A DNA stretch of 6,379 nt, from positions 1 through 6,379 of the forward strand of contig JALRDG010000126.1 of the NCBI GenBank assembly GCA_023257055.1, read 5' to 3'. This stretch comes from Candidatus Saccharimonadia bacterium (lineage in GTDB: Bacteria > Patescibacteriota > Saccharimonadia > Saccharimonadales > Saccharimonadaceae). The notes under the pieces were generated by a model. The model searched no databases. It saw only the letters and a list, made by a program, of their open reading frames with translations, and had not been told where the DNA came from. Position numbers and translations under genes: made by a program. Numbering within the stretch: the first letter of the stretch is position 1; each line of letters starts with the position of its first letter. Positions 4,968-6,379 of the stretch are shown piece after piece.

Positions 4968-5962
4968 TTGTCTGCTACTTGTCGAATGAGCTGCAATCCT
5001 TCGTAAAACCCTTTTCGTGAGTACGGCAAGTCGCGCAAATACCTATACAGACCAGGTTGCACGTTATTTAGCGACTGAACAAGTGTACGTTTTGCCTCGA
5101 CCTCAGTTTCGGGATGCCGAGACTTCACCATTACGTCATAAAAATCCACTCCGGAAATATCCGAAAGCAGGTCCATACTGTACGCAGCGATTGACGGCGC
5201 GGCCACTTTCGGAAGAATAGGGACCGACAAAGATATATGTTCGGCTGGAATATGCAGGTATCTTCCTGGCATTCGTTTATCGAAATCTTTTTCAGAAATA
5301 CGATCAATACGGCTTGGGAGATCGGTAATTACTTCTTCACGCCAGCGGGCCGCCGTCTCTTCGGCGAACGCCTCTTCAAAGAAGTGCCCAACACCACCAC
5401 ACAGTTCTTCGGCACTATGATTATTCACTTTATTTTTCAACGGGCCCGTTACTGTAAGCACTCTCCGACCAATCATCTCACCGTCTTTTAACATTCGCAC
5501 GGCATACCCTTTTCGAGTCGCAATGCCTGTTTCATGTGTCTTTTCGTGAATAGCAAGGCTACATAGGTCAATATATCGAATAAAATCAGACTGATACGGC
5601 GCTTCTACCATTTGCACCACTCCTTCGGTCGAATTGTACGTGCCGTCAGCCGTAATATCATCAAGTCCGCCCGTCCAGTAAACGGGGCAATCTGGTCGAA
5701 TACCAATCATCCGCTCGACATACTCAGTCGCAGTCGCGACAATCATCTCAGCGTCACTCGGTTGCTCTATACTCCGCGTGCCGATCGTCTCCAGTGAAGA
5801 GTGGATATACTTACCGAGCGAAGTCCGCATAGCTGCTTCGGCAGTAGCGTTGACACGCCGAATACGAGATGGAGTTTCGTTAAGGTCGATATCATACATA
5901 GCAAACTCGTTCGCATGCATAGGGCGAGCTTCTTGCATAGGGAGTACTGGTAGTTTCTCCAT
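4964..5962 (-). CDS. Putative HEKTH zinc metallopeptidase of an unrecognised family
   Basis: Predicted 332-residue protein with no signal peptide or membrane helix, so probably cytoplasmic or exported by another route. LCSLAIHEKTHETG (about 133-146) carries HExxH (139-143), in which two histidines would bind zinc and Glu140 activate water. About 55 residues later, FFEEAFAEETAARW (about 194-207) offers glutamates 196, 197, 201 and 202 as a third ligand. This gives a gluzincin-like arrangement. The part before HEKTH includes a helical stretch and CPVYWTGG. The C-terminal 100 residues contain no motif I know. I recognise no named family; peptidase function is inferred from the motif alone. I chose ATG 5962 over the TTG six bases upstream because the predicted transcription start falls after that TTG. 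Its promoter overlaps a perfect palindrome, and its stop lies within a terminator shared with the convergent VirB2-like gene. Confidence 0.8.
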   Translation of the reverse strand: MEKLPVLPMQEARPMHANEFAMYDIDLNETPSRIRRVNATAEAAMRTSLGKYIHSSLETIGTRSIEQPSDAEMIVATATEYVERMIGIRPDCPVYWTGGLDDITADGTYNSTEGVVQMVEAPYQSDFIRYIDLCSLAIHEKTHETGIATRKGYAVRMLKDGEMIGRRVLTVTGPLKNKVNNHSAEELCGGVGHFFEEAFAEETAARWREEVITDLPSRIDRISEKDFDKRMPGRYLHIPAEHISLSVPILPKVAAPSIAAYSMDLLSDISGVDFYDVMVKSRHPETEVEAKRTLVQSLNNVQPGLYRYLRDLPYSRKGFYEGLQLIRQVADK

Positions 5963-5970
5963 GGTCAATG

Positions 5971-5994
5971 AATTATATAATGTTTTATATAATT
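5971..5994. repeat. Perfect inverted repeat overlapping the metallopeptidase promoter
   Basis: AATTATATAA (5971-5980) and TTATATAATT (5985-5994) are exact inverted copies around a 4-base centre. The repeat covers the -10 hexamer and most of the spacer, the typical place for a repressor operator. The extreme A+T content means chance or DNA-melting function cannot be excluded. Confidence 0.6.
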
Positions 5995-6000
5995 ACGCAA
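5972..6000 (-). promoter_or_regulatory. Promoter of the metallopeptidase gene
   Basis: On the minus strand TTGCGT (6000-5995), a 17-base spacer and a perfect TATAAT (5977-5972). TATAAT lies 9 bases before ATG 5962, so the leader would be only 2-3 bases and no ribosome binding site is possible. Confidence 0.7.
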
Positions 6001-6030
6001 AAGCTTTCTCTGGTCGTTCTACGTATCCAA

Positions 6031-6066
6031 TAGAAAAACCACGCCCAATCAGACGTGGCATTTCTA
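6031..6066 (-). terminator. Intrinsic terminator of tRNA-Ser(UGA)
   Basis: The core stem CCACG (6039-6043) pairs with CGTGG (6054-6058). One wobble and one mismatch follow, then six more pairs (6031-6036 with 6061-6066). On the minus strand the distal arm is GTTTTTCTA. The stem starts on the base immediately after the tRNA's encoded CCA. Confidence 0.75.
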
Positions 6067-6156
6067 TGGCGGAGAGAGAGGGATTCGAACCCTCGGTACC
6101 ATTGCTGGCACGACGGTTTTCAAGACCGTTCCCTTCAACCACTCGGGCACCTCTCC
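6067..6156 (-). tRNA. tRNA-Ser, anticodon UGA
   Basis: A complete 90-base class II tRNA with encoded CCA and discriminator G. The acceptor stem GGAGAGG pairs with TCTCTCC through one G-U. Anticodon stem ACGGT/ACCGT closes loop CTTGAAA, giving TGA (6120-6122) for UCA and, by wobble, other UCN codons. The long variable arm is GTGCCA/TGGTAC, and the T arm GAGGG/CCCTC. It lies 31 bases after the ComF-like gene and has its own promoter. Confidence 0.96.
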
Positions 6157-6176
6157 GTAGTAAGTGGTCGAGAACC

Positions 6177-6205
6177 ATAGTAACAGATTACGCGTCAGCT
6201 GTCCA
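6177..6205 (-). promoter_or_regulatory. tRNA-Ser(UGA) promoter inside the end of the comF-like gene
   Basis: On the minus strand TGGACA (6205-6200), a 17-base spacer and TACTAT (6182-6177), extended by TGT. The start would be near 6170, about 14 bases before the tRNA. The -35 and most of the spacer lie in the last codons of the ComF-like gene. Confidence 0.6.
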
Positions 6206-6379
6206 CGGCTGATGAGCAACTACCGCCACCCATACATCAGCAGCACCCGCTCCACGCAGTACTCGTGCAGCTGCTTGCAATGTCGCACCGGTTGTTACGA
6301 TGTCGTCAATTATCAAATAGATCACACCCGGCTGTACATTATGGGCAACAAATGCCTCGGCGGCCTGCACTTTTCGCTG
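6188..6379 (-). CDS. ComF-type phosphoribosyltransferase, C-terminal fragment
   Basis: Only the last 63 codons are in the window; the 5' part lies beyond the right edge. The reading frame is open through 6379, beginning QRKVQAAEAF. That matches the ComF pattern in which an arginine/glutamine-rich segment precedes a conserved aromatic. YLIIDDIVTTGATL is the PRPP-binding loop of type I phosphoribosyltransferases (two Asp followed by TTG-T). A helix (LQAAARVLRGAGA) and a strand (VWVAVVAHQ) complete the fold. In naturally competent bacteria ComF is needed for DNA uptake and is linked to handling of incoming single strands. CPR genomes often keep it with other competence genes. An orotate or other phosphoribosyltransferase is less likely because the protein ends only about 45 residues after the PRPP loop. 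The stop is TAA. Confidence 0.8.
   Translation of the reverse strand, partial: QRKVQAAEAFVAHNVQPGVIYLIIDDIVTTGATLQAAARVLRGAGAADVWVAVVAHQPWTADA

Noticed and set aside
5778..6212. Plus-strand open frame across tRNA-Ser(UGA)
   Set aside because: It runs antisense to the metallopeptidase and the tRNA. The EGFEPSVPLL string is the common false translation of a tRNA-Ser.
1..6379. Possible alternative genetic code (UGA as glycine or tryptophan)
   Set aside because: The genes read through without in-frame TGA, and all recognised genes with visible ends stop at TAA or TAG. The standard code suffices.
1..6379. CRISPR array, insertion sequence or integrated element at the tRNA genes
   Set aside because: No regularly spaced repeats, no transposase or integrase frame, and no duplicated tRNA 3' end were seen.

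Overview
The window most likely comes from a Candidate Phyla Radiation bacterium, probably Saccharibacteria (TM7). I infer this from a small signal-peptide-bearing VirB2/TrbC-like two-helix protein, a two-helix 'ISW..SEY' membrane protein of a type I associate with Patescibacteria, single-gene transcription units with very short leaders, and TAA/TAG stops in otherwise standard code. No rRNA or marker gene confirms the phylum.

Layout. Nearly everything is on the minus strand. Bases 1-481 hold the N-terminal 160 codons of a secreted protein of unknown function that runs off the left edge. Bases 651-2474 encode a large lipoprotein joining a periplasmic-type substrate-binding domain to a C-terminal von Willebrand A (VWA) domain with an intact metal site. 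A clear TTGACA-17-TATTAT promoter drives it. Bases 2591-3214 encode a flavodoxin-fold FMN reductase-like protein. Next come tRNA-Arg with anticodon GCG, a two-helix membrane protein whose promoter predicts a leaderless mRNA, and tRNA-Ser(GCU). The only plus-strand gene is the VirB2-like protein (4487-4921), divergent from tRNA-Ser(GCU). It converges through a bidirectional terminator on a 332-residue HEKTH putative zinc metallopeptidase (4964-5962). The right end has tRNA-Ser(UGA) and the C-terminal end of a ComF-type phosphoribosyltransferase.

How the parts relate. The right two thirds looks like ordinary chromosome: housekeeping tRNAs, each closed by its own terminator hairpin, interspersed with short single-gene units. 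The left third (1 to about 2480) differs. Sample rows there have about 57-58% GC, against 38-47% in rows counted further right. Both its genes encode exported proteins and share orientation. This pair may be acquired surface machinery, possibly from an actinobacterial host, and is the best candidate for an undescribed system. That reading is inference. An assembly junction or strong codon selection would look similar.

No CRISPR array, insertion sequence, rRNA or riboswitch was recognised.
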